A stretch of DNA of 64,000 nt from contig JBAJFG010000472.1 of assembly GCA_037903475.1 (NCBI GenBank), positions 496,001 to 560,000 on the forward strand. Direction: 5' to 3'. This DNA is from Ancylostoma caninum. Taxonomy: Eukaryota; Nematoda; Chromadorea; Rhabditida; Ancylostomatidae. Of this stretch, positions 14,279-25,328 are shown piece after piece. Made by a program: the position numbers and the translations under genes. The stretch's first letter is position 1; each line of letters begins with the position of its first letter. A model generated the notes under the pieces. It saw only the letters and a list, made by a program, of their open reading frames with translations. It ran no database searches and was not told where the DNA came from.

Positions 14279-16591
14279 ATGTGCGACCACAACCACGAAG
14301 GTGCAGGCGGCTGTCACCATGAAGCTACCGACATCCCAGACCCCGGTGATGTTAAGCGATATGATATGCATCAGTATATTGATATGGACAAGGTTGGAAT
14401 GAATAGCTTCAGGCTTCAGGGTTGATCTCATTTGTGAGTAATTAATTGCAGGTTACTGTGCTGAACGAGAATATTGACGATAATGGGAAACTGGTATTCA
14501 AAAATATGGAAAGGAGATTAGACAAGTTCGTGATCTTTTTATTTTCTATATGGTTTTTTAATTAACGAACCGGAGTGTGTCATATTTGGAATTACGTTGG
14601 ATGATACGACCGATTAATAGATCTCGGATTTACGCACGAAGTATTCCATAGAATTTCCCTGATCACTGACTGCTCACTCTTAATCAAATGACCAAACTTA
14701 TTGCTCTGTTACGCATTGACACCGCCTTATCAAGCAGTTTTGCCTTGGGTGGGGTATGTAGCATTTGCGCACCTCTTAGTCATATTTCATAGTGTAAAGA
14801 ACTTATTGAAAGGTTATAAATCTGGAAGGGTAAGGCAGAAGGCGAAATTGTACTGCAAAGTGCACGATTCCTACTTCTCTGCAGCCCGTACACTTCTATT
14901 TCCGCAGAGAAATTCGTCAAATTCTCTTCCTTGAGCATCTCGACACGCATGCGCACTATCCATTTATGGAAATAGCGTGAGGGTAGGGACCAAATGGGAA
15001 AACACCTCTCCTTATTTGCATCAAACATATAATTATTCATATTTTTATCCTAAAAGGGACCCTCAAATTTTGCGTAGAGACGTTCATCAGCAGTCGGCTG
15101 TCAACATAATCTTGCGAATTATCTCCGCTTTTCTGTCGAAATCGTAACTTCTTTTCAATTATCTTCCTTATGCCCACCACGACTCCACAAAGTTGAGGTT
15201 ACGGTGCAAAATCGATACAATATGTATGCATGTTCTGCACCTCAGTTATCCCCACTAAGGGAAGTTTTCTCGGAAATCGGATGCCCTGGATGTGAAATAG
15301 TGTCTAGAATTCGTGATCAGCATATGACATAACCCCTTCAGACAAACTCCCGAAGTATCTGTAGTATTGGGTTGTCGATTGATAGGGTCCGCTTATCCAT
15401 CGATCCGCCCTAGCTTGTGTTTTAAAATTATCCTGGTCGACTAAGCAGTACTTTTACTTCTCCCTCGCATTTCAGTAAATCTTGTTCCTCCATCGTGAAC
15501 TTCATACATCAAACAACGACAAGCTCGTTTGAGAGTGGGGAAAAACGGAAGAGCCAGTCACAGCGCGTGAGACCGCCCACCTTCCCCACCTACACTCCAC
15601 AACAGTATGAGACTCCCTCCCCGTAGCATATTTTACGCTTTCGGAGCACCTGTACCTAGATCCATATAATTTCTGACCTAGCTTGGGACAGGAGGAATGT
15701 AGTGTTTGCATATGGAACAATATTTCCATGGAAAATGAACTTTGCCGATTTATAGTAAATTTTGGAAAGATCACACTTGGCAAAAAATTGAGGGATTTTC
15801 ATATTTTTGCTGAAGGCCCATCGTAAGCGTATTCTTTTGCTTCTCAGGACAGATTTTGTGGAAAGTGACTGCGACGAGGAGTTGCTATTCAACATACCGT
15901 TTTGTGGTCAAGTACGGATAACCGGAATGTCCGTGATCGGCGATGAAGATGACAGCCATCCTGCAAAAATTCGCATATTCAAGGATAGACCTGCTGTGAG
16001 CTTGTGATTCATCCTTTGCTCTAGTAATTGTAAAAAATTGCGATTCAAATGAAATTTTCACTTTTTTAGATGTCCTTCGATGATTGCACTATAGAAGCTG
16101 ATCAGGAGGTGGATTTGAAACAGGATCCAAATGGTTGGTTAAGGAAATTTTTTTCTGAAAGTTGATGCCAGAGGGTTTACACCTGATGTTAAATTCTTAG
16201 GCCTAGTTGACTACCCGCTGAAAGCGTCGAAATTTGGCACACTTTCTCATCTCAGCCTACATATCCAGAAGAATTTCGGAGCTGAACAGACTCGGGTATA
16301 CTACATCGGTTTACGGGGAGAATATCAAGCGGATTTTAAACAGCGGGTACTTCGTCAATATTCTTTTATTTTTAGATTTTTTTCTCGAGAGAACTATTTT
16401 GCAGGCGTAGAAGATCAATATCACTAAGCTCATAAGCTATTTTCGAAGCACTGAAGATAAAAAAGACTTTGGGCGACATAATCGCTCAATAATCGGATTT
16501 TCAGGTAGCTATAGCCACTTACGAAGCTCGTCCTATGCTAAAGGACCACAAGGGCGAGATTCCTGACTCCGTTAGGCATACTCTTTTCTAG
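14279..16591 (+). CDS. PITHD1: PITH domain-containing protein 1 (PITHD1 orthologue), six exons
   Basis: Exons: 14279-14392, 14452-14525, 15848-15995, 16070-16133, 16201-16346, 16505-16591. All introns are GT..AG, phases agree and the product is 210 aa (human PITHD1 is 211). The His/Cys-rich N-terminus MCDHNHEGAGGCHHE parallels the human start. The PITH domain covers about residues 22-195. Strong matches are DFVESDCDEELLFNIPF (65-81), GDEDDSHPAKIRIFKD, MSFDD, HLSLHIQKNFGAEQTRVYYI and GLRGEY. The PITH fold is also the C-terminal domain of the thioredoxin-like protein TXNL1, which binds the proteasome. Human PITHD1 has been linked to promoter activation of RUNX1 and to sperm proteasome function, but its biochemical role is not settled. 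The second intron is 1.3 kb and holds a repeat shared with 62.5 kb. It lies 2.7 kb downstream of cyclin Y on the same strand, too far for a typical operon. Confidence 0.95.
15085..15235. repeat. Dispersed repeat in PITHD1 intron 2
   Basis: The strings ATTATCTCCGCTTTTCTGTC, TTTCAATTATCTTCCTTATGCC and GGTTACGGTGCAAAATCGAT are matched with changes at about 62515-62620, in the same orientation. The function is unknown and it is non-coding here. Confidence 0.6.
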
Positions 16592-17030
16592 ATGCTTTCT
16601 TTCGTTGATGATGTTTAATGTATACAATTGTTTTTCTTCTATTTTATTGACGCATTTTAATAATTTAATATAAACCGGTGGAATTTTTTTTTGGTATAGA
16701 TCCAAAAATAGAGCATATTTGTAGTTGTCACGGTTGTCGGTGCACTTTTAGTGCAGAAATGAGGAGGCCACGCCCCCAAGGCAAACTAATAGTTGCACTG
16801 CTTGATACCTGATGCATATAGGATTTATAATTTGTCCAGAAAATCGTTAAGGAAGTATAGAAACTAGTATTTTTGCCTTTCCGACAGAGGTGTGAACTAT
16901 TATTCAAGGGCAACACTCGAAAGCATGGCTTTTTGTGCCACCCAATGTGCTATTCACACCCTTCATTGTCTTGTCTTGTCTAGATACCGTGGCCGGAGTT
17001 GAGGTCATCTAGAACTTGCTACAAAGCTGT
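16592..17030. other. PITHD1 3' flank
   Basis: A T-rich 3' UTR-like segment with an AATATA variant near 16667 that may serve as polyadenylation signal. Nothing else is recognised. Confidence 0.4.
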
Positions 17031-17709
17031 AGATCCTCTCTGTCCGCTCGAAGAACTCCCCAAAACCCTTCTTTTCTCATAAATCAGTCAAATGTTCATT
17101 TTTTTAGCTGCTTTTTCTGGCCAAATTGTTACAATCCTTCGTTGTCCGCTACGGCTAACGTTTCGGCGATGTCGCCTTCGTCAGAGCCTGGAAGTCGAAG
17201 GCACATTCTCAACTATCCTCTCAAAAGGCCTCATCGCCTTACAGAACGCAGTTCAGTCACAAGGCAAATCAAAGACGTAATGGAAAACATACAGCCTGGC
17301 TAGTGCTCACCTTCGCTGCAGTAGAGATGGTAGAAAGGCAGACTGCAACGGAACTGTACTCTTACTGCCTTTTATAGTGTGCCTTAACAAATGTCAAACA
17401 AATGTCACTGTCACAATAGAATCAGAATCCGCAAAGGTTGTGATACAAGGCCAGCCCGTTAGTGATAGTAATACACTCATCTTCTCTGTTCATTTTAGGG
17501 CTTGTAGTGGCAATCCAGCAGGCTTCTAATGTTATTCGCCTTATGATCTCAGGCTTCAGAGACAAGACCGTGACTTCTGTTTGGATGGTAGAGTTTTCAT
17601 GGCGCAATAAGCGATGTGCTTCTAATGGGGTGAAAGATCTTGATATGTTATTCCCATCTATTAGATTGGGGAATAAGTTCGTGCGATTTTTCATGGGCAC
17701 AGAAACCAC
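17031..17709 (-). pseudogene. 3' end of a GIY-YIG (Penelope-like) retroelement
   Basis: On the minus strand, 17709 to 17422 encodes the carboxyl end typical of nematode GIY-YIG retroelement proteins: TPLEAHRLLRH, LEACWIATTSPKMNR and EDECITITNGLALYHNLCGF, then a stop. The GIY-YIG nuclease core and reverse transcriptase are missing upstream, so the copy is truncated. Downstream on the minus strand, near 17190-17150, is the motif CTGACGAAGGCGACATCGCC, also seen as a variant at 28010. It looks like a conserved 3' UTR element of the family. Similarity is by eye. Confidence 0.65.
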
Positions 17710-17744
17710 TACTTCCCACGTGTATTATCATCCACACTAGATGG

Positions 17745-17895
17745 GGTGCATACGGGGGGCGGTCGTATGGCGCGATTCTTCGGGTGGTACTATGGACAGG
17801 CTGACTCTGGGGCACGCTACTACCACCCGATTACGGTCATGCGTTGCGGTTTGCGTGGATCTGCCTGAGGAGCAACTCGTCCATCCAACCACCAT
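17745..17895 (+). repeat. Arm 1 of a 150 bp inverted repeat pair
   Basis: GGTCGTATGGCGCGATTCTT, CTATGGACAGGCTGACTCT and GAGCAACTCGTCCA occur here and, reverse-complemented, at 18595-18735. The pair encloses about 700 bp. Confidence 0.75.
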
Positions 17896-18594
17896 CCGAC
17901 CGTGGAGAAGGACTCTGAGCTATCGGTTCCAGTGGTTTCTAGGGTATACGGATGAAAGAACGTTTCGAACATAAAGCTTATCTGAATACCCAAGTGGATG
18001 TACTGTCGAAATAAAGAAATTTCTACGGAATCTCAACGAATACTCTGTTAGGATAGGAAGTTTTCTAAAACATTCGAACGAATACTCCTAATACAGAATC
18101 TTTCAAACTGCTGAATAATTGAATTACTCGAAATTTTGGCTTTCTGAAGTTCTTGAACATTTCAGCGGTGCTAGGAATGACTTCTATTGGGTCGTCAAGT
18201 ATAAAATGTCCGATTTTATGAGCGGTCAGTTTGACAGTCTCTATCTTCGAAAATTTACTAGATCTCTTCTCGTGTTTATTTTCATTATGAAGGTACATCC
18301 TTTTCCTTTCAAAACCACTTCCTGGCTTTTTGATCATATATTTTATACATACTGCATCTTGTTTTAGAAACAAAACTCGAAAACTTCTCATGAAAAATCG
18401 GTTATTTCATACTTGATGACCTAATATTAAAGATGAATACCTGACGCCAAGTCGATCTATGTAAAGATTAGTTCCGTCAAAATTCTATCAAGTCTATGTA
18501 AAAGTGCAGCGCATATAGGATTGGAACCCATTTCCAAAGTTTCGTTACATAGAGGTATCTGCAACTCTGCACGCTCTCTTCCACAGTAGGATAA

Positions 18595-18735
18595 TGGCCG
18601 AAAAGTGGACGAGTTGCTCCGTCAGGCAGATCTAGGCAAACCGCAGCGCGTGACAGTAATCGGATGGTAGTAGAGTCAGCCTGTCCATAGTGCCACCCGA
18701 AGAATCGCGCCATACGACCTACACCCGGTGCATAC
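18595..18735 (-). repeat. Arm 2 of the 150 bp inverted repeat pair
   Basis: Reverse complement of 17745-17895 with scattered changes. The DNA between the arms (17896-18594) holds no recognised gene. Confidence 0.75.
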
Positions 18736-18864
18736 AGTCTGTTCTCTGGAACGTGAACTGCCATCCTCGCCCCGATTGAACAAAGCGGCGCGTGCCTGTT
18801 CAATCGGGGCGCTTTGTTGAATCGGGGCGAGGATGGCAGTTCACGTTTCAGAGAACAGACTGTA
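18733..18864. repeat. Near-perfect foldback, 55 bp arms
   Basis: TACAGTCTGTTCTCTG... (18733-18787) pairs with its complement at 18810-18864 with two mismatches. The 22 bp loop carries a third copy of GTTCAATCGGGG. TA at each outer end suggests a TA-targeting MITE. Confidence 0.8.
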
Positions 18865-20084
18865 GCTCCTTCCCTCTTTTAATGCTGTTAGAGACTGGAC
18901 AGCTTATCACTTCCATGTCTACGTGAAATTGCTCTCTTTGAGGCGACTCAACTTGTAGCCCGCAGCCGCAACTCTTTGATAAAGTTTATGAAATGAAAAC
19001 GGAACTGATAAGCTGTCTATGGTTGTGCTAGACATGTAGAACCAGTATAAGTGAGAATCCCCCACATTCGACTTTTTTGCTAGTCTTTTTGATGAAATTT
19101 GCGTGGAGAAATTGAGATTACCCACCTCATATCAAGCATTTGGGGTTTTGCACGGAATGCATTAGCTAAACTCACATATTTTCAACACTTAGCATACAGA
19201 ATATTAATGACAGTCCGGGGGGGGGGGGGGACACACACACACACATCGATTTTGACTTCTGCCTTCAGATAGTATACGAAAATAGTGATAATGTTCAATA
19301 AGTGCGATGTTACTGCACTATTTTGACCGAAAAAAAAAGATCGCTGGGAACTTGTTCGAATGACGAAACGAACAACGAAAATTAGTGGAATACTGCAACA
19401 AACGAGCTGAATGTCCAGGAGTGCTTGGCTGACCCTCTTTCTTCCATTTCTAACGGCTCTCTTGTCCATGAATTGGTCCACATTTGTAATTTCACCCATG
19501 AGTATTTTGCCATGATTTGATCTTTTTGTTGAAATTCCAGAACACACATGTTTTTGCTGACATTTCTTTTGAAGCGCGAACAGTAGTCGTTCGGGGCAAA
19601 GTTTACGTTAGCTTACCAGGATATAAATACTGCCATGTTCTGAGTAAAACCATCTGTTTTTCGTCGACATACGAAAGAAGCATTCTCAGCAGGTCATTAG
19701 GAAGAAGGGAATGCGTTTTTGTTTTGACTGGTTTAGCTATTCGTTTCCTCGAAGAGTGATGAAGAGTTTGATTCGTTATAGTTCCACTGCTAGCTTAAAT
19801 ACTGAATACTAATGAAAAAATCTTAACCCACACCTGCCTGTTCGCTCACTTGACCTCAAAAGCAATGGAATTTAGCATCCTAACGCAATAAACCAACCAA
19901 CTTCACGAAAAAATCGTCTAAACGGGTTCTATTTCCTTTCCAGTAGAGTAGGGACAGCTTCAAGCATGTGCGCCCGCAAAAATTTGAAGCACTTTGATGC
20001 GCATGGCCCTGGGTACGGTCGGATCAAGTGTCCGCTCTCCCCCGAACTGTCATTAAGTTTCTGTTAGTTATCATCAGACTCTTC
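18865..20084. other. Non-genic stretch with simple repeat
   Basis: Contains a run of 14 G at 19217-19230 directly followed by a short (AC)n to 19245. The rest is unassigned. Confidence 0.5.
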
Positions 20085-20345
20085 ACATCTCAAGCAACTT
20101 TAGCGGATAATCGCCTTTATTTTCCTCAAACTGGGTGTCCAGAACAAGAAGCAGCTTAGAAGCCAAATTTCCCGTGTCTGAAGCAGGTTCATCATTTCTA
20201 TGCCGTCCTTTCAGCAGTGGAGGTTCCTCTCCAAACGTCGTTGATATCCCTAGCCAGTTGAGCCACCTTTGATCCACGATTGAAGTCGAACAGCAGTCGG
20301 TTGCGGAGGAGTTCAATTTTATCAGGTTGAAGGGTCACATTCCAT
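20085..20345 (-). pseudogene. Mariner transposase N-terminal relic
   Basis: On the minus strand, from 20345, the translation NVTLQPDKIELLRNRLLFDF then NRGSKVAQLARDINDVW resembles the first helix-turn-helix of mariner transposases, the part that binds the terminal repeats. A frameshift and stops follow, but FRHGKFGF and SGHPV, corresponding to the linker box before the second helix-turn-helix, can still be read to about 20100. The catalytic domain is absent. Assignment rests on family pattern, not a search. Confidence 0.55.
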
Positions 20346-20399
20346 GGGATAGAAAACAGGGTAAAGCGAGAATTGAGGAATGCAGTTGGCAGTGGTTGT

Positions 20400-20850
20400 A
20401 AATCGCACGAACTTATTCCCCAACCCAATAGATGTTCTTTTATTCGAACGCAGAGAGGTCGGCCATTTCTCCCACGTATTCGTCCCGGCAAGATTGACAG
20501 GTGATGAGATAAATCACTGCTGACATCATACAATCACTAGTCCTGCCATTTGGACAAATAACACATTCGGGTGTGTTGCAGAGGCGGTCGCACGACTGCG
20601 AACTAGTTTTCTTTTGAGATTTGGAGCATCCGCAACCCTCACCACATCTTGAAGACGCATCGCTCATTTCATTTGAGGTGAATGGTAGAAGGAATGGGAT
20701 CGAGCCATCAGCTGGACGGAAGACTGGGCTTTTTTTCTGTTCTTGGAAATACACGTGGTGGCAGTTGTGTGTTGCAACGCAGCTGAAGAAAACTGCTGTT
20801 AGGGTGCGGAAAATGGCCATTTTCTTAAAAAAAAGTCTAGTACGGGACAC
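20400..20850 (-). pseudogene. GIY-YIG endonuclease fragment of a Penelope-like element
   Basis: The minus strand encodes CDRLCNTPECVICPNGRTSD, VIYLITCQSCRDEYVGE and, after a one-base frameshift near 20462, GRPLCVRIKEHL. This is the zinc-knuckle plus GIY-YIG core (V-Y-L-I-x-C, Y-V-G-E, R..EH) of Penelope-like retroelements. The fragment is followed directly by mariner-derived sequence (20345 downward), so it is broken and chimeric. Confidence 0.7.
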
Positions 20851-22312
20851 GAATCACGTCCGAGCTGTACCACTGACTTTTGGCCACGGACGCCCTGTTA
20901 AGGCACTACCCTTTTTGACTGCTGGGTCACATGAGTACCTCTACTACCCAATTTTTTGTTTGTTTAACCACGTGGAATGGCAATGGTGATACTAATCCAC
21001 GGAGTGACCGCATGTGAAGCGGTGAAATGTGATATCCCCAATGTAATTAATCACTGGGGTGACAACTATTAATCTTGGCCGCAACGACACAAAAGATGAG
21101 CGATGTTGACCGTATGGCTAATCTGTGGGCAAACTGTAGTAGAAAACTTCGAAATAAGCGAGCCCGATTTGCGTTTGGTTGGTCGCCACTGCCATAAGTG
21201 GGCGATTTACTACAATTTTGTTAGCATTTTCAAGCGCGATCACACCTTCAGAGATCAAAAAACAGGGTGAACGCGAAAACATCGTGGGTGGTCCGCATTG
21301 AAGACGATATGGGTGGTCTCCGAGTTCTGCATCACCTAGGCGCAGTGCGTGAGGATTTTTTGCAGTGAGACCACTGTCTTTAAGATGGCGCTACGGTCCG
21401 GACATTCCAATAGGCATATATGCGCTTTATTTACATAAATAAATCTGGACATGCAATTAATTTTGTGCAGGAGTATCGCAGCGCATATATGTGTATGATA
21501 TTTGACAAAAACTATGTACATTGGAAAGAAGAGACATTCCAACGGAGAAGCTCGTGTCCAAGATTGGCTCTACCTGATAGCTCTGTCCCCAGGAGTGAAA
21601 ACATATCGTTGTGTAGTAGTTCTAAGCAATAATGAGCGAATCATAGTGGATTAATGCTGTGATAATCCGGAAGATCCGCAATCACCATGGAGAACTGTGT
21701 CAAATAAGACTGTACGTATATATTTCAGCAAAGGGGCCTTTCTTGGAATGATACAGTGCAAGGAGGAACTGTAATTATACATTGGTCCAGTCCAAGCTCT
21801 ATTACCAACGTCAGTGGGATTATCGATCCCTGATGAAGTATTTTTAGACAAGTGCTGAAAAATTCCTCTATAAAAAGTGGCTCTATTAGAGATCATTTTG
21901 ATTACAAAGCCGGTTGGTCCCTCTCTAGCACACGATCGAGCTGTGTCATCAAGTTGTTTTTCAAGGACAACGGCGAGTGCTAAACCATGACGTACAGAAC
22001 TTAGGCAAATCCGGTATTGCAGAATAACACCATAGTCCTAAAGGATGATCACCTCAGCGAGGACATCGCTGTGGAATATGGGCGGAGACAAGAGTGGAAT
22101 CTGTGTCCACAAGCGAAATTTGCTGTAGTATTTAGCGAATGGTGACAATTTGCGAATAAATAACGACAGCTTAAAATGGAGCGACATAGAGGTGTCATGG
22201 AAATTTCTGGGGTTAGGGCAGGATTAGAGAGTAATAGTTAGGAGTAGAGGAACCATTTGTGGGCTAGTGATGGAATTAAACAAGAGTGTCCGGTGATTCG
22301 GTTTTACTTTGT
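20851..22312. other. Stretch without a recognised gene
   Basis: Only short unsupported frames, with no repeat matched within the window. Confidence 0.45.
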
Positions 22313-24705
22313 GCGTGAAGCAGGGATGAGCGGATACGAGATTTTCTGCGACCCAGATAACGGTGCGGATAACGGATAGGCCAAAAATGACCGGGTAACG
22401 GATACCGGACAACAGATAATTGGTTCAAATGCTGAAAAACACCACATTTTATGTTGTTGCAAAGTCGATGTCGGATTTTTGAACCACGAGCTTTGGAATA
22501 ATATTTTTAAGTAGGGAATGATGTTTCCATCGCAGTTCTAGTACATATTCAAAAGCTCGTGTTCTTCTCTTTCTGTTCTTTCTTTCTCAATTCCACGATT
22601 TACTTTCCTTGGCTTTTTCTAAGGTGAATCGGAATGTAGTCGTTTGCAAAAATCGTCGCGAACTGAAACTCAGATTGAAACATGGATTCAAACGTCTTAA
22701 CAGCGTTGCAGCTAGGAAAGGGAATGTTACAAGCGTATGCGCGAGGGGACGTCAAACAAGGTCTTAGTCCAATATTGGTCCGAGTCAGTCAATTTCGGAC
22801 ATACTGTGACGGCCGCATATTTAGCACTCCCACGATTTTGGGCCAGAAAGAATTTTCTGCATATCTCAGCCCTGGGATGAGCAATCAAAACCAAGTTCGA
22901 GTATATGCTGAAGCTCTATGGGGGGCTCCTTACTGTTGCTCACCACGAGCACAGAGTCACTTGCAGCCGGATTAAAAAATAAAATGTCAATTTCGTCGGT
23001 TTTCTCAAGGTAGGTGTAAAAGTTTTGTATCTACTTGTGGAGGGAAACGAAACGGTGAATTAAATTGAGTACTCTTCTCCTCAATAGTTTGCCGTGAGAG
23101 CCATTCGAGCGCTCTCCGTACTAGTTGGAGCCAGAAACCGTCAAATTTGTCAAAAATTTCATTTTATTGCATCTCGAGAATAATGCAACCTTCGGAATTT
23201 TCCAGTGATTACCTGAGTGCTTGTTACTAGCACAAACCGGAGAAAAATTGGGAGCTTAAGTGCATGGTTTCTGCTTCTAACCAACATTCTTTTTTTCGCA
23301 TTTTTTAAGGCCATGTTGACGATCCTAGTTCTTCCAGGAGGAGAAAATTGAGCAACAAAACTACTTTAGCAAAATGGGCGCTAATATCGGGAATAAAATC
23401 ACATTTTCCCTTGATTCGACAAACTTATATAGGAGAGAAACGAAGACATTTCCAAAAGTATTGGTTTTGAACTCTTAACGCGAAGATTGAGCACAACTCC
23501 ACTAAGAAACAATTTCTTCGGAAGGAAAGTAGAGGCAAGAAAGAGAACACCTTGCTTCATCACATTCTTGAGTATTGTCCTGATAGCTCATTCAAAGCTC
23601 GAGATACGGATTTTATATGTATTTTCATCAGCTGACCGCGCAAAACTGGCTGCGTGTTAGATATGTGGCCGCCACTGTATGTGTCTCAGAGTTACAGACT
23701 CAAATTAGATAACGGCAACACTCCTCTGAGGGCACTGGTGGAAGCCATCACGAGAAGATCTGTTCAGGATCTCGAACTTGATTATATGTAGAATTCAGAT
23801 AATCAGAAAACCATCCATTTGGATATATCTCTGAGGGGAAGAATGGGCCATGAAAGTACGTCGTTCAAAACACTTCTGTCGACTTTGCTGGCTCAGAAAA
23901 GTGTGATTTTTTCGACCTAACTAAACCGAACCTTAGCTTGAACATGACGGAGACGTGATGATTCAAATTACTACTTAATTGATAAAACAAGTTCGGCATC
24001 TGCCGCGGTATGACAATTCAGAGCCGACGTCAAAATCCGACATCGATTTTGCAACAACCTAACACAATATTATAAATGGCAAAAGTGAGATACGACCTGA
24101 ATATTGGGGAAGGGAGGGCTGAAGGGGGCTGAAGCCTTGCTTCATTCAACTTTTGTGGAGTTCTGATAAACCTTCTCGTACTGACTGACTATTATGAACG
24201 CGTTGACTAACGATATTTAATCAATACATTCAAAAATTGATAGAAACCGTGGAGTTTGATGAATAGTCGATATGCATCTTGCGAGGAAGAGGCACCTCTT
24301 CATCGGTGAGCTGCAAGCTCACCAATTTCAACGTTATTAGTTTCTAACATTAATAATTTGATAATTTCACAAGTGATGGTTCCGAGGTTGTTGCCTGACT
24401 TTATTGGACGACCAAAAAACATGGGCAAGAGCATCTCTTTTTGGTCAGGTAAAAGTCTGTTCTATGTTTTATGTGCCTTCTCCTACCTTGGTACAAGACT
24501 GTAAACTATTGATGACGTAAAACGGGTCAGATCAGGCGATACTCCTTGGAATTGATGCTATCCTCTGTTGAGAACGTGCGAAATGAAGCTACTATTTTCG
24601 GCCTTATCCGGCGCCAAAAGCCCGGATAACGGATAGGCCAAAACGTACGGATAAGAGTAAAACGGATAGCCGAATACTTACAATCCGCTCACCCCTGGTG
24701 TGAGG
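22313..24705. mobile_element. hAT-like DNA element, about 2.4 kb, degenerate
   Basis: The ends are CAGGGATGAGCGGAT (22321) and the complement of CAGGGGTGAGCGGAT (ending 24697), 14 of 15 matching. They are flanked by the 8 bp sequences GCGTGAAG and GTGTGAGG, a decayed 8 bp duplication (6 of 8). The string CGGATAACGGATAGGCCAAA is present near both ends in the same orientation (22366 and 24623). An 8 bp duplication with CAGGG ends is typical of hAT elements. No transposase could be read inside, so it is a decayed or non-autonomous copy. A 105 bp relative lies at 38651. Confidence 0.65.
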
Positions 24706-25328
24706 CAAAGAAAATACTAAACGGGGGGGGGGGGTGAAATCTGGACGAAAAGCAAGCCCAAAGTTTAGATCAATATCTCTCTTATAAATCAGTGAACAAA
24801 AACAAAACACAAAGGAATGAACAGAATCAGAAGGAAATGCAGAGCCAAATTTTTGTTTTCTTATTAGAGGAGGGTTCCCTTTACCTTGGCTTCCTGCTCG
24901 ATTTCTTCAATTTCGTGAACAGTCGTTGTCTATGAGCGTGATAGAGCACTCATCTAATTGCTACCGTAGTCAATACAAGGGCATCCTTTAATCACTACTG
25001 TTAGCGAACCGCTTCGACCTCATTACTACAACAGGCTGGAAGGAAAGTATGGACATCACATTGGACGAAAATTTTCTATTAATAGCTGAAAATATTTTGC
25101 TTTTTTTGTTGTTGCAACTATGTACGCTCCCACGTGAAAAATTAGTTCCACGAGAAATTCCAGAAACGCCCTTCTGGGCTTCGATGCATGCCCCCAATCT
25201 AGTCTTGTCGGTACTCAATGTGCGCCGTAGGTAATCCTCACCAATTCCTAACCAGGATTGTTTGAGTGCGCATCATAGATGTCCAGTGTTCTAATATTTT
25301 TGTTCTCCAGTTTCCCTTCTGTCTTCTC
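24706..25328. other. Stretch without a recognised gene
   Basis: Contains a 12 G run at 24723-24734 just inside its left edge. No coding evidence. Confidence 0.45.
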
